This document shows positions 17,929-26,319 of a DNA stretch of 64,000 bases, in pieces. Source of the stretch: Rheinheimera sp. 4Y26 (lineage in GTDB: Bacteria; Pseudomonadota; Gammaproteobacteria; Enterobacterales; Alteromonadaceae); assembly GCF_025245835.1 (NCBI RefSeq), contig NZ_JAOBWS010000002.1, positions 186,001 through 250,000 of the forward strand, given 5' to 3'. Numbering within the stretch: the first letter of the stretch is position 1; each line of letters begins with the position of its first letter. Below the pieces are notes generated by a model. The model was given only the letters and a program-made list of their open reading frames with translations, was not told the origin of the DNA and did not search any database. Made by a program: the position numbers and the translations under genes.

Positions 17929-18360
17929 TCAGACAGGTTTCATCACCGCCAGTAAAATAATGGCAAACATCACCAGCACAGGTAATTCATTAAAAATGCG
18001 GTAAAAACGCGGGCTTTTTTGATTGCGGTCGTGTTTGAAGTCGGATAACAACTTAAAACAATAACCATGATAAGCATACAAAAACATCACCAGCAGCAGT
18101 TTGTAATGTAACCAGCTGCTTGCTTTAAACCAGGCAGCGCCGTAGTTATAAATAAGCAGCAATCCAAACACTAACGTCAGCACAGCAAAAGGGGTGACAA
18201 AATACAGCAGCCGCCTTTCCATCACTTTAAAAATGGCATCAACTTCAGCCGATTGATTGCCAGCGTGGTAGACAAATAAACGTGGCAGATAAAAAATTCC
18301 GGCAAACCAGGCCACCATAAAAGCTATATGCAAACCTTTGTACAGCATCAATAAAGACAT
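17929..18360 (-). CDS. hemJ: Protoporphyrinogen IX oxidase HemJ
   Basis: A 143-residue membrane protein with four hydrophobic helices. It has the HemJ/CopD-family signatures YKGLHIAFMVAWFAGIFYLPRLFVYH near the N-terminus, including the conserved His 11, and the later LHYKLLL with conserved Lys. HemJ oxidises protoporphyrinogen IX in bacteria that lack HemG/HemY. It lies 11 nt after the CLC gene and 94 nt before pyrB, with hemL as the following gene, so two heme-pathway genes flank pyrB. Confidence 0.88.
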   Translation of the reverse strand: MSLLMLYKGLHIAFMVAWFAGIFYLPRLFVYHAGNQSAEVDAIFKVMERRLLYFVTPFAVLTLVFGLLLIYNYGAAWFKASSWLHYKLLLVMFLYAYHGYCFKLLSDFKHDRNQKSPRFYRIFNELPVLVMFAIILLAVMKPV

Positions 18361-18371
18361 TGTTGTTCCTG

Positions 18372-20078
18372 TTACAGTAAATTATTTTGCCGCATTAACA
18401 AGCTACGGACTTGTTCCCACAGCACTAAACCCAGTGGCTGATGCGCATCTTCATCGTCGTAAATCAGCACTGCGCCTTCGCGCTGGTCGCCAAGTTCAGC
18501 AAATACCTCAGCCATAGTGGCCTGGTGACTAAGTGCCGAGACCGGTAAAAACTTCAGCGAACTTTCGCCGGTCATCGACATAGAAACGTCATAACTGGCC
18601 AGCTGGTAATGTTGGTCCACGGCATAACTGCGTTTAATCAGCAGAGGTTGTTGCACCGGCATAGAGTCAAGCGCCTGAATCACCTGCGCATCTGTTGGGT
18701 TTTCCAGCACCTGATAATCCTGCTGCAACATAGCAAGCACCCCAACTTTTTGCAGCACATCGTCAGCCGGCGACAATTTATAGGGCAGTTGCATAAAATC
18801 AAGTTGTTGCAGGAAAATTGATTTGGTCTGGAAAAACTGCACTGCAGTGACATAAGAAGCGGTGATCACCAACATGGCAGGTACCGCAAGTTCAGGGTTA
18901 GCGGCAAGTTCAGTCACTGCCATTAAAGCCGCCAGTGGCGCGTGCAAAGTTGCCGCCATCATACCGGCCATGCCAAGCACTGCATAAGTTCCAGCCACCG
19001 AATGATCGCCTATCACCAGACCTGGCAAAAATGCCAATAATGTGCCCATCACAATGCCTATCCCAAAGACCGGACCAACAATACCGCCGGGCACGCCAAG
19101 GCCAAGGGCGGTAACGGTCAAAATAATTTTCGCGAGGAAAATAGCAAACAGCAGCGTGAGTTCAGCTGGCGCCGTCACCGCATAATGGATAGCACCGGTT
19201 TCAGCCCCCAAAGCTTGTGGTACCAGATAACCAATGCCGGCAGTGATCATTGCCGCCAGACCAAGGCGCAACGCCAGATGCCAGCTTTTAAAAACGGTCA
19301 TGGTTTTCATCAGGCTTTTATTAAAAAAGGTGGCGACCACGCCCATGGCAATACCGCAGAGTGCCAGATAAGGCAGATGCCAGTTACTTAATGAAATCAT
19401 GGTGATAGAGGCTAAATCATTGCCTTCGCCAAACACAGCCCGTGTGGCCAGAGCTCCTGCCATAGAGGCCAGCATGATGGGCACAAACACATGAATACGG
19501 TATTCGCGCAGCACCACTTCCATCACAAAAATAACCGCGGCTAAAGGTGTATTAAAAGATGCGGAAATACCGGCGGCAATACCACAACCGGCCAGAATAC
19601 GAATGCTGTTATAAGGTAAACGCAGATAAGACCCCAGGCTGCTGGCACCAAAAGCACCTAAGTGCACCGAAGGGCCTTCACGCCCTACCGAAAAACCGGC
19701 GGACAGCGCAGTGATGCCGCCAATAAACTGATGCAAAGTATTTTTCAGCGGCATCATGCCGTATTTCACTTTAATACGATGAATCACAAAAGGAATGCCC
19801 AGCCGGTAATGGCGCAGGCCAATTAACAAACCAAGCAGGCTGATAAGCACTGCGGCAATAAATGGCAGTACCAGCCGTTCCAGCGCTGGCAAGGAGGTAA
19901 AGTCGTCACTGTGCTCAAGATAAATCGCCTGAATACCGACAATGGCCAGTCGGAATAAAATAATCAGCGCAGCAGCAATAAGTCCGCCGGCCAGGCCAAG
20001 CAGACACAACTGGAGTGAGGTGACGGGTAAAGCCAGCCGCCGCCTGAGCGGCGGTAGCCATAAACGCCAGGATTTCAT
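18372..20078 (-). CDS. CLC family chloride channel/antiporter with CBS region
   Basis: A 568-residue inner-membrane protein of the CLC family. The selectivity-filter motifs are GREGPSVH (the GxEGP motif with the gating glutamate) and GVPGGIVGPVFGIG, with GSGIP replaced by a GIRHYRLGIP-like segment. A C-terminal part of about 130 residues resembles a CBS-domain region that could bind a nucleotide. I start at ATG 20078 (MKSWRLW). A longer frame back to 20147 would overlap the divergent gene and has poor hydrophobic and codon character. It is followed after 11 nt by hemJ. Confidence 0.88.
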   Translation of the reverse strand: MKSWRLWLPPLRRRLALPVTSLQLCLLGLAGGLIAAALIILFRLAIVGIQAIYLEHSDDFTSLPALERLVLPFIAAVLISLLGLLIGLRHYRLGIPFVIHRIKVKYGMMPLKNTLHQFIGGITALSAGFSVGREGPSVHLGAFGASSLGSYLRLPYNSIRILAGCGIAAGISASFNTPLAAVIFVMEVVLREYRIHVFVPIMLASMAGALATRAVFGEGNDLASITMISLSNWHLPYLALCGIAMGVVATFFNKSLMKTMTVFKSWHLALRLGLAAMITAGIGYLVPQALGAETGAIHYAVTAPAELTLLFAIFLAKIILTVTALGLGVPGGIVGPVFGIGIVMGTLLAFLPGLVIGDHSVAGTYAVLGMAGMMAATLHAPLAALMAVTELAANPELAVPAMLVITASYVTAVQFFQTKSIFLQQLDFMQLPYKLSPADDVLQKVGVLAMLQQDYQVLENPTDAQVIQALDSMPVQQPLLIKRSYAVDQHYQLASYDVSMSMTGESSLKFLPVSALSHQATMAEVFAELGDQREGAVLIYDDEDAHQPLGLVLWEQVRSLLMRQNNLL

Positions 20079-20135
20079 GCTAAAGTACCGGCAATAACAA
20101 CACTGAATGACAAACATAACACTTTGAGTGCTTTG

Positions 20136-20870
20136 ATGAAACTTCAACGATTCAGCTTATGGCTGGCGCAGCGTCGCAAACAGCTGGTGTGGCTTGCCTC
20201 AACAGCCGTTGTGGCGGCGCTGGCCGGTTGGCAACTGGGCAATCTGACCCTGGTGCAGCAGCTGCGCCAACAAAGCGAACAGCTTGAGCTGTTACAACAG
20301 CAATTACTGCAAAAAGAGCAGGCTCTGGCACAGCAGCTGAAACAAACAGATTATCTGACCGCTGAGCTGGCGGTGGAACGCAACACCACCGCACTGCAGC
20401 AGCAGGACTTAAAAGCTGAGCAGCAAAAGTTGTTTGATACCCGTAAAGAGCTGGCGTTTTATCAGAAAATTATTTCACCTGACTTGCAGGCCAACAGTTT
20501 AATTATTGAAAGTTTTAGCCTGACCAAAGGCAGCGCAGTAGGCAGTTATAAGTTTAATCTGGTGCTGATTGAGCAGGATAAACAGAAAAACTTTGCCAAA
20601 GGCCAGATCAGCCTGATGCTGCACGGTAAAAAACAAGGTAAAAAAACCAGCGTCGATTTATTAAAGCTGGCCGGTTTTGCCAAGGCAGACCGGCGTTTTA
20701 GCTTTAAACATTTTCAGATTTTTGAAGGTGAGTTTGTGTTGCCCGCAGCTTTTGATGCCGGACAAGTTGAAGTGACGGTCAGCGTGCCGGCAAGCCGTGG
20801 TCAGAAAGCTGCAAAGGTCAGCAAAACCTTGTTATGGCATGAAGCGCTGCCCGGTGAAATACTTGAATAA
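20136..20870 (+). CDS. DUF6776-like single-pass membrane protein with coiled coil
   Basis: A 244-residue protein with a basic N-terminus, one membrane helix (about residues 18-38), a long Gln/Leu-rich coiled coil (about 40-110), and a C-terminal globular part of about 130 residues. It looks like the conserved gammaproteobacterial family DUF6776, whose function is unknown. I start at ATG 20136 (MKLQRFS); a TTG 12 nt upstream is possible. It is divergent from the CLC gene. Its last codons contain the operator and -35 box of erpA. Confidence 0.7.
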   Translation: MKLQRFSLWLAQRRKQLVWLASTAVVAALAGWQLGNLTLVQQLRQQSEQLELLQQQLLQKEQALAQQLKQTDYLTAELAVERNTTALQQQDLKAEQQKLFDTRKELAFYQKIISPDLQANSLIIESFSLTKGSAVGSYKFNLVLIEQDKQKNFAKGQISLMLHGKKQGKKTSVDLLKLAGFAKADRRFSFKHFQIFEGEFVLPAAFDAGQVEVTVSVPASRGQKAAKVSKTLLWHEALPGEILE

Positions 20871-20883
20871 ATTAGTCAGGTAT
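20859..20883 (+). promoter_or_regulatory. IscR type-1 operator at erpA
   Basis: The 25-bp site reads ATACTTGAATA-AAT-TAGTCAGGTAT. Against the E. coli type-1 consensus as I recall it (ATASYYGACTR-WWW-YAGTCRRSTAT) it differs at only one position, the C of GACT. IscR with a [2Fe-2S] cluster represses Fe-S genes, including erpA in E. coli, through such sites. Here it covers the -35 box and most of the spacer. Confidence 0.8.
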
Positions 20884-20891
20884 TAGATAAT
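20863..20891 (+). promoter_or_regulatory. erpA promoter
   Basis: TTGAAT (20863-20868), a 17-nt spacer and GATAAT (20886-20891). Transcription would start near 20898, giving a leader of about 24 nt before the erpA ATG at 20922. The -35 overlaps the stop codon of the upstream gene. Confidence 0.7.
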
Positions 20892-20921
20892 TTGCGCCCA
20901 TTTTCCAGCTGAGGTTAAGCA

Positions 20922-21263
20922 ATGTCTGAAATTCAGGTTCCGATTCAATTTACGGATGCGGCCGCCAATAAAGTGCTTACGCTCATTACGGATGAAGAAA
21001 ATCCGGAGTTAAAACTGCGGGTTTATGTGACTGGCGGCGGTTGCTCGGGTTTTCAATACGGTTTTACCTTTGATGAAAAGGTCAATGATGGCGACCTTAC
21101 TGTTGAAAAAAATGGCGTGGTGATGGTGGTTGACCCGATGAGCCTGCAATATCTGATGGGCGGTACCGTAGATTACACCGAAGGCTTACAAGGCAGCCGT
21201 TTTATCGTACAAAACCCCAATGCAACCACCACTTGTGGTTGTGGTTCCAGCTTTTCCGTTTGA
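20922..21263 (+). CDS. erpA: Iron-sulfur cluster insertion protein ErpA
   Basis: A 113-residue A-type carrier that passes Fe-S clusters to apo-enzymes such as IspG. The three cluster cysteines are present: C41 ([12 protein letters not shown]) and C105/C107 ([10 protein letters not shown]). Length and sequence match E. coli ErpA (114). Regulation by IscR is supported by the operator just upstream. A strong terminator follows. Confidence 0.97.
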   Translation: MSEIQVPIQFTDAAANKVLTLITDEENPELKLRVYVTGGGCSGFQYGFTFDEKVNDGDLTVEKNGVVMVVDPMSLQYLMGGTVDYTEGLQGSRFIVQNPNATTTCGCGSSFSV

Positions 21264-21273
21264 TCCGCTGTTT

Positions 21274-21320
21274 GACCAGTTCCGGCAAAGCTCGGAACTG
21301 GTCTGTTCTGTCTGTTTTTT
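21274..21320 (+). terminator. erpA terminator
   Basis: A perfect 11-bp stem GACCAGTTCCG / CGGAACTGGTC (21274-21284 and 21293-21303) with an 8-nt loop. The downstream T-rich stretch ends in six T at 21315-21320. Confidence 0.8.
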
Positions 21321-21429
21321 CCGCATTTATTTTTTTGTACCGATGGTTCAATAATTTTTTCTGCGCTAATATGGCGCCGATTTTATAACATCAATTTCAC
21401 AGTTGTATGTTATTTGTCTTTTGCTTGTG

Positions 21430-21608
21430 TGCTGTTTGTACAGCATTTTGCAACACGCTGCGTAAAGCTTGCATATTTCTTGTTTTATATCAGTTAGATA
21501 AACCTCGAGGTTGTCTGCAGCTACAAATTTTAACGTCTGTAACTGTACGCTCGTCGCATCCTATGGTTTAATTAACTGATATTTATTGCTTATTGGGACA
21601 CCAATAAG
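21430..21608 (+). promoter_or_regulatory. Inverted repeats upstream of the XRE regulator gene
   Basis: The 358-bp AT-rich gap between the erpA terminator and the XRE gene carries two perfect palindromic elements. One is TGCTGT-TTGT-ACAGCA (21430-21445); the other is CTTATTGG-GACA-CCAATAAG (21589-21608). The second lies 70 nt before the start codon and could be an autoregulatory operator. No convincing -35/-10 pair was identified. Confidence 0.4.
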
Positions 21609-21678
21609 GTTTGGATTTTGATTTGGCAGGAAGTGTTTGACATAAAAAAAGCGATTAACGCTGGGAGAAGAAAACGTT

Positions 21679-21924
21679 ATGAAAGGTACTAAAAGCGTCA
21701 TTTCTGACGAGAACAAGAGACTGTGTTTATGGTTAAAGCGGCAAAGGCAGGATAAAGGCCACACCATGCGTAGTCTGTCTGAAGTATTGGGTACCCCACA
21801 TTCATTTATTGGAAAAGTTGAGAACCAGGAGCGTCGCCTGGATGTGGTGGAGTTTGTCCGGTATTGTCAGGCATTGGAAGTAGACCCAGCGGACGGATTA
21901 AAGCAGGTGTTGAGTCAGGCATAA
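21679..21924 (+). CDS. Small XRE-family helix-turn-helix regulator
   Basis: An 81-residue protein that is almost only an HTH_3/Cro-CI domain. The segment MRSLSEVLGTPHSFIGKVENQERRLDVVEFVRYCQAL holds the recognition helix and the typical E-x-x-R-R-x-x-x-x-E-x-x turn. The start has GGGAGAAG upstream. It stands alone between terminators, with a long upstream region carrying inverted repeats, so it probably controls itself and unlinked genes. Without a toxin or phage partner nearby, its role cannot be named. Confidence 0.8.
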   Translation: MKGTKSVISDENKRLCLWLKRQRQDKGHTMRSLSEVLGTPHSFIGKVENQERRLDVVEFVRYCQALEVDPADGLKQVLSQA

Positions 21925-21941
21925 GACTCAGCAACTGACAC

Positions 21942-21970
21942 AAAAAAGCCGCAATTTTTGCGGCTTTTTT
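21942..21970. terminator. Bidirectional terminator between XRE gene and ampG
   Basis: A 13-bp stem AAAAAAGCCGCAA / TTGCGGCTTTTTT (21942-21954 and 21958-21970) with a 3-nt loop, placed between two convergent genes. Confidence 0.88.
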
Positions 21971-22018
21971 GTTGCTGAAATACCTCATCAGGCTGTGTTT
22001 GCCGGTATTTCCGGCGTT

Positions 22019-23365
22019 TTATTCAGCAAGAGCCCGACGTTTTTTCAGTTGCTGCACTATGGCAAACAGCAACAATAAACCAGGGATCACCATCAGCGAC
22101 GTAATAATAAAAAACAGACTCCAGTTGCCATCCAGCATGTCTACCATACTGCCGCCAAACGAAGCGACAGTAGTTCGGCCAAAGTTGCCGATAGATGCCA
22201 ATAGCGCGTATTGACTGGCCGAAAAAGCCACACCGGTAAAGCTGGTGAGAAAGGCAACAAAAGCCACAATAGAAAAAGCAGTGGTAAAGTTATCCAGTAA
22301 AATGGTCCACAGCAGCAGATTTTCGTCCGGGCCCACTTCCGCTATCCAGGCAAACATCAGGTTGCTGGCCGCCATGGTCAGGCCGCCTAGCACTAGTCCT
22401 TTGATCACACCAAAACGCACATTTAATAAACTGCCCAGTAACGTAAACACCAGTGTTGCGCCCCAGCCAATCAGTTTGGAATATTCGGCAATTTGTTCAT
22501 TGCTAAAACCCACTTCGCGGTAAAACTGAATCGACATGCGGCCTAAAAAGGCTTCGCCCAGTTTAAACACAAACACAAAGCTGATCAGCAGCAGCGCCAG
22601 TGTCAGGCCGTTACGGCGGAAAAATTCGGCAAAAGGTTCGACCACTGTCACTGTTAACCACAACAGGGCTGGGTGTTGTAATGAATGCTGGTAACGCAGA
22701 GCGGCTTTTTGTTGCAGCAAGTCCCTGTTGCTTGCCGGCTCTTTCACCATCAGCGTCAGAACAGCCAGCAATAACCACATCAATGCCATACCCAGATAAA
22801 CCGCAGGCCAGCCCCAGCTGTCGGCATAATGAAAAGCAAAATAACCGGGCAAAGAATACCCAGTCCACCAGCCCATCACGCCCATGGCGGCTGCTGCCGG
22901 CAGTTTATTTTCATTTTGACCAATAATGTCAATACGATAACCATCAATGGCCACATCCTGAGTGGCAGCAGCTATCGCAATCAATAACGCCAGTAATGAA
23001 GTCCATAACAAACTAAAACCCGGATTGGTAAAAGCGATAGCAAAAGTGGCCAGCATAATCAGTAGCTGCATGCTGATCACCCAGCTGCGGCGTTGTCCAA
23101 GAGTCCGGTGAAAGTAAGGTAAATGCAGCCGGTCAACCAGCGGAGCCCATAAAAAGTTCAGCGCAAAAACTGCAGTGACAGAACCAAAATAACCAATAGC
23201 AGCGCGGGATAAATTGGCATCTTTGAGCCAGCCACTCATGGCTGAACCAATTAGCACCCAGGGAAAACCGGACGAACAACCGAGTAGGAAAATATAAAAT
23301 AACCGAATGTCGCGGTATTGTTGTAAAGCAACCCGAAAACCAGTTGGGGTGACGGCGTCAGACAT
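22019..23365 (-). CDS. ampG: AmpG-type muropeptide permease (MFS)
   Basis: A 448-residue major-facilitator protein with about 12 to 14 membrane helices. It imports GlcNAc-anhydroMurNAc peptides for cell-wall recycling. The N-terminal GCSSGFPWVLIGSAMSGWL and NFLWAPLVDRL are AmpG signatures, and ATQDVAIDGYRID is the family's central motif. I start at MSDAVTP (23365), with GGAG about 10 nt upstream; an ATG 30 nt earlier is possible. As in E. coli it lies near yajG, here with two genes between them. Confidence 0.92.
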   Translation of the reverse strand: MSDAVTPTGFRVALQQYRDIRLFYIFLLGCSSGFPWVLIGSAMSGWLKDANLSRAAIGYFGSVTAVFALNFLWAPLVDRLHLPYFHRTLGQRRSWVISMQLLIMLATFAIAFTNPGFSLLWTSLLALLIAIAAATQDVAIDGYRIDIIGQNENKLPAAAAMGVMGWWTGYSLPGYFAFHYADSWGWPAVYLGMALMWLLLAVLTLMVKEPASNRDLLQQKAALRYQHSLQHPALLWLTVTVVEPFAEFFRRNGLTLALLLISFVFVFKLGEAFLGRMSIQFYREVGFSNEQIAEYSKLIGWGATLVFTLLGSLLNVRFGVIKGLVLGGLTMAASNLMFAWIAEVGPDENLLLWTILLDNFTTAFSIVAFVAFLTSFTGVAFSASQYALLASIGNFGRTTVASFGGSMVDMLDGNWSLFFIITSLMVIPGLLLLFAIVQQLKKRRALAE

Positions 23366-23536
23366 GCAGGGGGTCTCCGGTGTGATGCCAGGCATCTCAG
23401 ATGTAATGCACGCAGCACCTTAACAAAGAGGCAGGTCAGAAGAAAGTGGCAAAAGGCACAACTAGTTAGAAAAAGTAGTCAGAAATAGCGGCGTTGGCAG
23501 ACGTCAGCTTGCGCTGGGGGAAGGTCGCAGGCGGGC

Positions 23537-23857
23537 TTAAGGTCTGATCCCGACACAGTCCTGCGGCAACCTGGTTTTACCGCGTAAGTAGCCCAGACAA
23601 TTTTGCAGCTGACGGCGTAAAATACGGTCATGGCGCAGTTCCTGTTCTGACCAGAATTCCAGCTGATACAACACATGCCAAAACACCTGTTCGCGGAAGG
23701 TGGCTGGTATATTCTGGCTGATTTTCAGCTGCGCCCACTCTTCCAGCGTGTCCCAGACAAATAAATGTAATTCCCGGTGCGGCAATTGGCCGCGGAAAAA
23801 GCGTGAGACAAAATAAATCAATTGTTGTGATTTATCGTCAATAAAGGACTGTAACAT
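23537..23857 (-). CDS. Conserved-looking hypothetical protein
   Basis: A 106-residue cytosolic protein (MLQSFIDDKSQQLIY...). It is rich in aromatic residues (FVSRFFRG, FVWDTLEEWAQLK, VFWHVLYQLEFW) and probably all alpha. The start at 23857 has CAGGG 9 nt upstream; a longer frame to 23959 has no ribosome site. I do not recognise the family. It sits between a cyclophilin gene and ampG, 142 nt from the first and 171 nt from the second. Confidence 0.6.
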   Translation of the reverse strand: MLQSFIDDKSQQLIYFVSRFFRGQLPHRELHLFVWDTLEEWAQLKISQNIPATFREQVFWHVLYQLEFWSEQELRHDRILRRQLQNCLGYLRGKTRLPQDCVGIRP

Positions 23858-23999
23858 GATGTTTGCCCTGATACCGGCGACCCTGGTCGCTGAGGTTAAC
23901 TTCACTGTTAACGACAAGTCTCTGACTGCAGACTCAATGATCCGGCGCCCCATTAGCATTTGCTAAATAAGGGCACCGTTAGGGCAAGTATAGCGGGCT

Positions 24000-24584
24000 T
24001 TATTGGGCTGGCAGTAAAATTACCCGGTTTAATACCAGTGGTTTTTTCGGCACATTTTCCCAGCCTAAAGTTTCGTTATAGCCGGTTTCCAGGGTCTTAA
24101 TCTTATCAAAGACTTCAGTACCTTCAACCACAGAACCAAAGACGGCATAACCCCAGTTTTTGCCAGGATCCAGACTTGGATTGTCATTTAAATTAAAGAA
24201 AAATTGGCTGGTACCACTGTGTGGATCGTTTTGTCTTGCCATCGCAATAGTGTAGAGACGGTTTTTTACACCATTACCGGATTCATTAAAGACCGGCTTT
24301 AAGTCCTTGATTGGTTTTAAATCCCGGTCATAACCACCGCCCTGCAGCACAAACTCAGGCTCAAGGCGGTGAAACAAGGTGCCGTCATATGCCTTTTTTT
24401 CAACATAACTTAAAAAGTTATTGACCGTCAGCGGGGCTTTACTGCGGTCCAGTTCCACTACAATATTGCCGGCCGAAGTTTCCAAACGCACACGCGGGAA
24501 CAGATTATCTTTTTGCAAAAACTCACCGGCCGCCTGAGCGGCACCACTGACAACCAATAACACAGCAAGCAGCGATTTCCACAT
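24000..24584 (-). CDS. Periplasmic peptidyl-prolyl cis-trans isomerase (cyclophilin)
   Basis: A 194-residue cyclophilin-type isomerase with a signal peptide (WKSLLAVLLVVSGAAQAA). Family motifs are VRLETSAGNIVVELDRSKAP, TLFHRLEPEFVLQGGGYD (catalytic Arg in FHR), MARQNDPHSGTSQFFFNL and WGYAVFGSVVEG. It is like PpiA of E. coli and would assist folding in the periplasm. It starts 2 nt after yajG ends, so the two are co-translated. Confidence 0.92.
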   Translation of the reverse strand: MWKSLLAVLLVVSGAAQAAGEFLQKDNLFPRVRLETSAGNIVVELDRSKAPLTVNNFLSYVEKKAYDGTLFHRLEPEFVLQGGGYDRDLKPIKDLKPVFNESGNGVKNRLYTIAMARQNDPHSGTSQFFFNLNDNPSLDPGKNWGYAVFGSVVEGTEVFDKIKTLETGYNETLGWENVPKKPLVLNRVILLPAQ

Positions 24585-24586
24585 GG

Positions 24587-25147
24587 TTAGTTCCTCAGAA
24601 ATTCCTGCCAGCTCGGGTCACGCAGCAGATTACCAAGCACTTGTTCTGTTAACACCCGAAGTTCACGTTCTGCCACAGCAGTGTCTAACTTAAATGGACC
24701 AGAAAAGCTGCTTTTGCCGCTGTAGCTTTTGTTAAATGAGCCTGATTCGCGCTCAATCAGCACTGTCAGTTCTACATTGTTTTTCACAATATGTTCTACG
24801 GTGCGCAGTTCGGCATTGGCTTCAAGCTGGTTGATTTGGATAGTCACCACCACAGGTTCAGCACCTGACACCTGTGCACCTTGTTTGCTCAGTGCATCGG
24901 TCAGTACGTCCTGCAGCTGCTGCGGCAGATTATTGCTTGTTGGATATGAATTTACTTTATCGCCGTCACGCATGATCAGCGTGCCGTTGGTTGGTCTGTT
25001 GTCCTGTACATTCAGGCTAAAAGCAACGCCATTGAGCTGGTTGCTCTGATTCCAGAACACCTGTGGCGCCACAATAAAGGACGGAACAGGATTGCTACAG
25101 GCGGTCAGGGCCAGCATTGATGCTAAAACTAAAAAACGCATGTTCAT
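24587..25147 (-). CDS. yajG: YajG-type lipoprotein
   Basis: A 186-residue lipoprotein with the lipobox LTAC (Cys 17). The remainder (LIMRDGDKVNSYPTSNNLPQQLQDVLTDALSKQG and VVVTIQINQLEANAE) matches the YajG family, whose role is unknown. The residue after Cys is Ser, so outer-membrane sorting is expected. Its start overlaps the end of rlmG by 4 nt (ATGA on the minus strand). In E. coli yajG lies next to ampG and bolA, and both are within 2.5 kb here. Confidence 0.88.
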   Translation of the reverse strand: MNMRFLVLASMLALTACSNPVPSFIVAPQVFWNQSNQLNGVAFSLNVQDNRPTNGTLIMRDGDKVNSYPTSNNLPQQLQDVLTDALSKQGAQVSGAEPVVVTIQINQLEANAELRTVEHIVKNNVELTVLIERESGSFNKSYSGKSSFSGPFKLDTAVAERELRVLTEQVLGNLLRDPSWQEFLRN

Positions 25148-26286
25148 TTCCTTTTAATGGCTTCAAGAATGGTAAATTTTGCATTACTGGCTACATGAAT
25201 ACAACCGCCAAACAAACGGGCGAGCTTTTCGCTGTAGGCCAGATGGCGGTTGGCAACAATACGCAGCCTGCCGTCTTTTTTCAGCACGCGCCGCGCGTCG
25301 GCAAACATCTGCCAGGCAATATGGTCAGTCACCGCATTTTGTTGATGAAATGGCGGGTTGCAAATGATTACATCGGCTGAATTATCGGCCTGGCGGCTTA
25401 AACAATCATCCACCACAAATTCAGCCTGGCTAAGCAATTCCGGCCTGTTGGCGGCAAGGGTTAACCGGGCTGAGTCCACCGCCATATAAGATTCATCGGT
25501 AAAGGTCAGCTTCAGTTCTGGTTGTTGCTGTAGCATGGCAAGGCCAAGCACGCCATTACCACAACCAAGGTCAATGACATACTGACCGGCGGTACAAAGC
25601 GGCAGATGCTGCAGTAAAAAACGTGCGCCTATATCCAGCTGTTCGCGTGAGAATACATTGGCATGGTTGACCAGTTGAAAACCGTCGGCTTGCCATAACA
25701 GCGGAAACTGCGGTGTGGCGGGGGAGGGTTGGGCGCTGTCTATCTTGCTGATAATAAGCCGGCATTTTTTGACCGTCAGTGATGCTGTGGTTGGCCCCAG
25801 TTCCTGCTGAAAAATAGCCAGCAGATTTGGTGTAATGTCTTTGGCTTTGGCGCTGGCAAAAATTTGAGTATCTGCGCAGAGCTGCTGTTTGATTTGTCTG
25901 AGCTGATAACGCAGAAAACTGTGATTATTTGGGATTTTCAGTAAAACCACACTGGCATTAGGTAAAGGATCCAGGCTACCGATTTGGGTGATCTGGCTTA
26001 AATCCAGCTGGTTTTGCACAAAGTTATGTGCTGTGGCCAGTTGAGAAATATAAGAATCCGAACTTTGCACCGGTGCGTATTGAGCTAAAGCACAGGCCAG
26101 GGCGCCAAATTGATCGTTCAGCAATAGCAGCTGTTGTGGGGAATGTGAAGAGCCCAGCAGCGGCAACACAGTGTTCAGTAACAACTCGTCAGCTGCATCC
26201 CATGCCTGTAAACTACGGTTTTTCTGCCCGGGTGGATAACGGTCCAGCAACAGGCTCAGGCCAGCGATTTGGCATAGATTGGTCAT
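25144..26286 (-). CDS. rlmG: 23S rRNA (guanine-1835-N2)-methyltransferase
   Basis: A SAM-dependent methyltransferase of 380 residues. The RsmC/RlmG plan is seen: an N-terminal degenerate methyltransferase half (LQAWDAADELLL) and a C-terminal active half with VIDLGCGNGVLGLAML (SAM motif I) and ICNPPFHQ (NPPF catalytic motif IV). I start at ATG 26286 (MTNLCQIAG), which avoids overlapping the divergent alkB-like gene; a longer frame to 26367 would cross it. It heads the rlmG-yajG-cyclophilin unit. Confidence 0.9.
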   Translation of the reverse strand: MTNLCQIAGLSLLLDRYPPGQKNRSLQAWDAADELLLNTVLPLLGSSHSPQQLLLLNDQFGALACALAQYAPVQSSDSYISQLATAHNFVQNQLDLSQITQIGSLDPLPNASVVLLKIPNNHSFLRYQLRQIKQQLCADTQIFASAKAKDITPNLLAIFQQELGPTTASLTVKKCRLIISKIDSAQPSPATPQFPLLWQADGFQLVNHANVFSREQLDIGARFLLQHLPLCTAGQYVIDLGCGNGVLGLAMLQQQPELKLTFTDESYMAVDSARLTLAANRPELLSQAEFVVDDCLSRQADNSADVIICNPPFHQQNAVTDHIAWQMFADARRVLKKDGRLRIVANRHLAYSEKLARLFGGCIHVASNAKFTILEAIKRK

Positions 26287-26319
26287 AACATCACAACAGT
26301 CAGCAAAAAGGGGGCTATT

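Noticed and set aside
21430-21445. LexA box in CTGT...ACAG upstream of the XRE gene
   Set aside because: The spacing between CTGT and ACAG is 4 nt, not the 8 nt of a LexA site.
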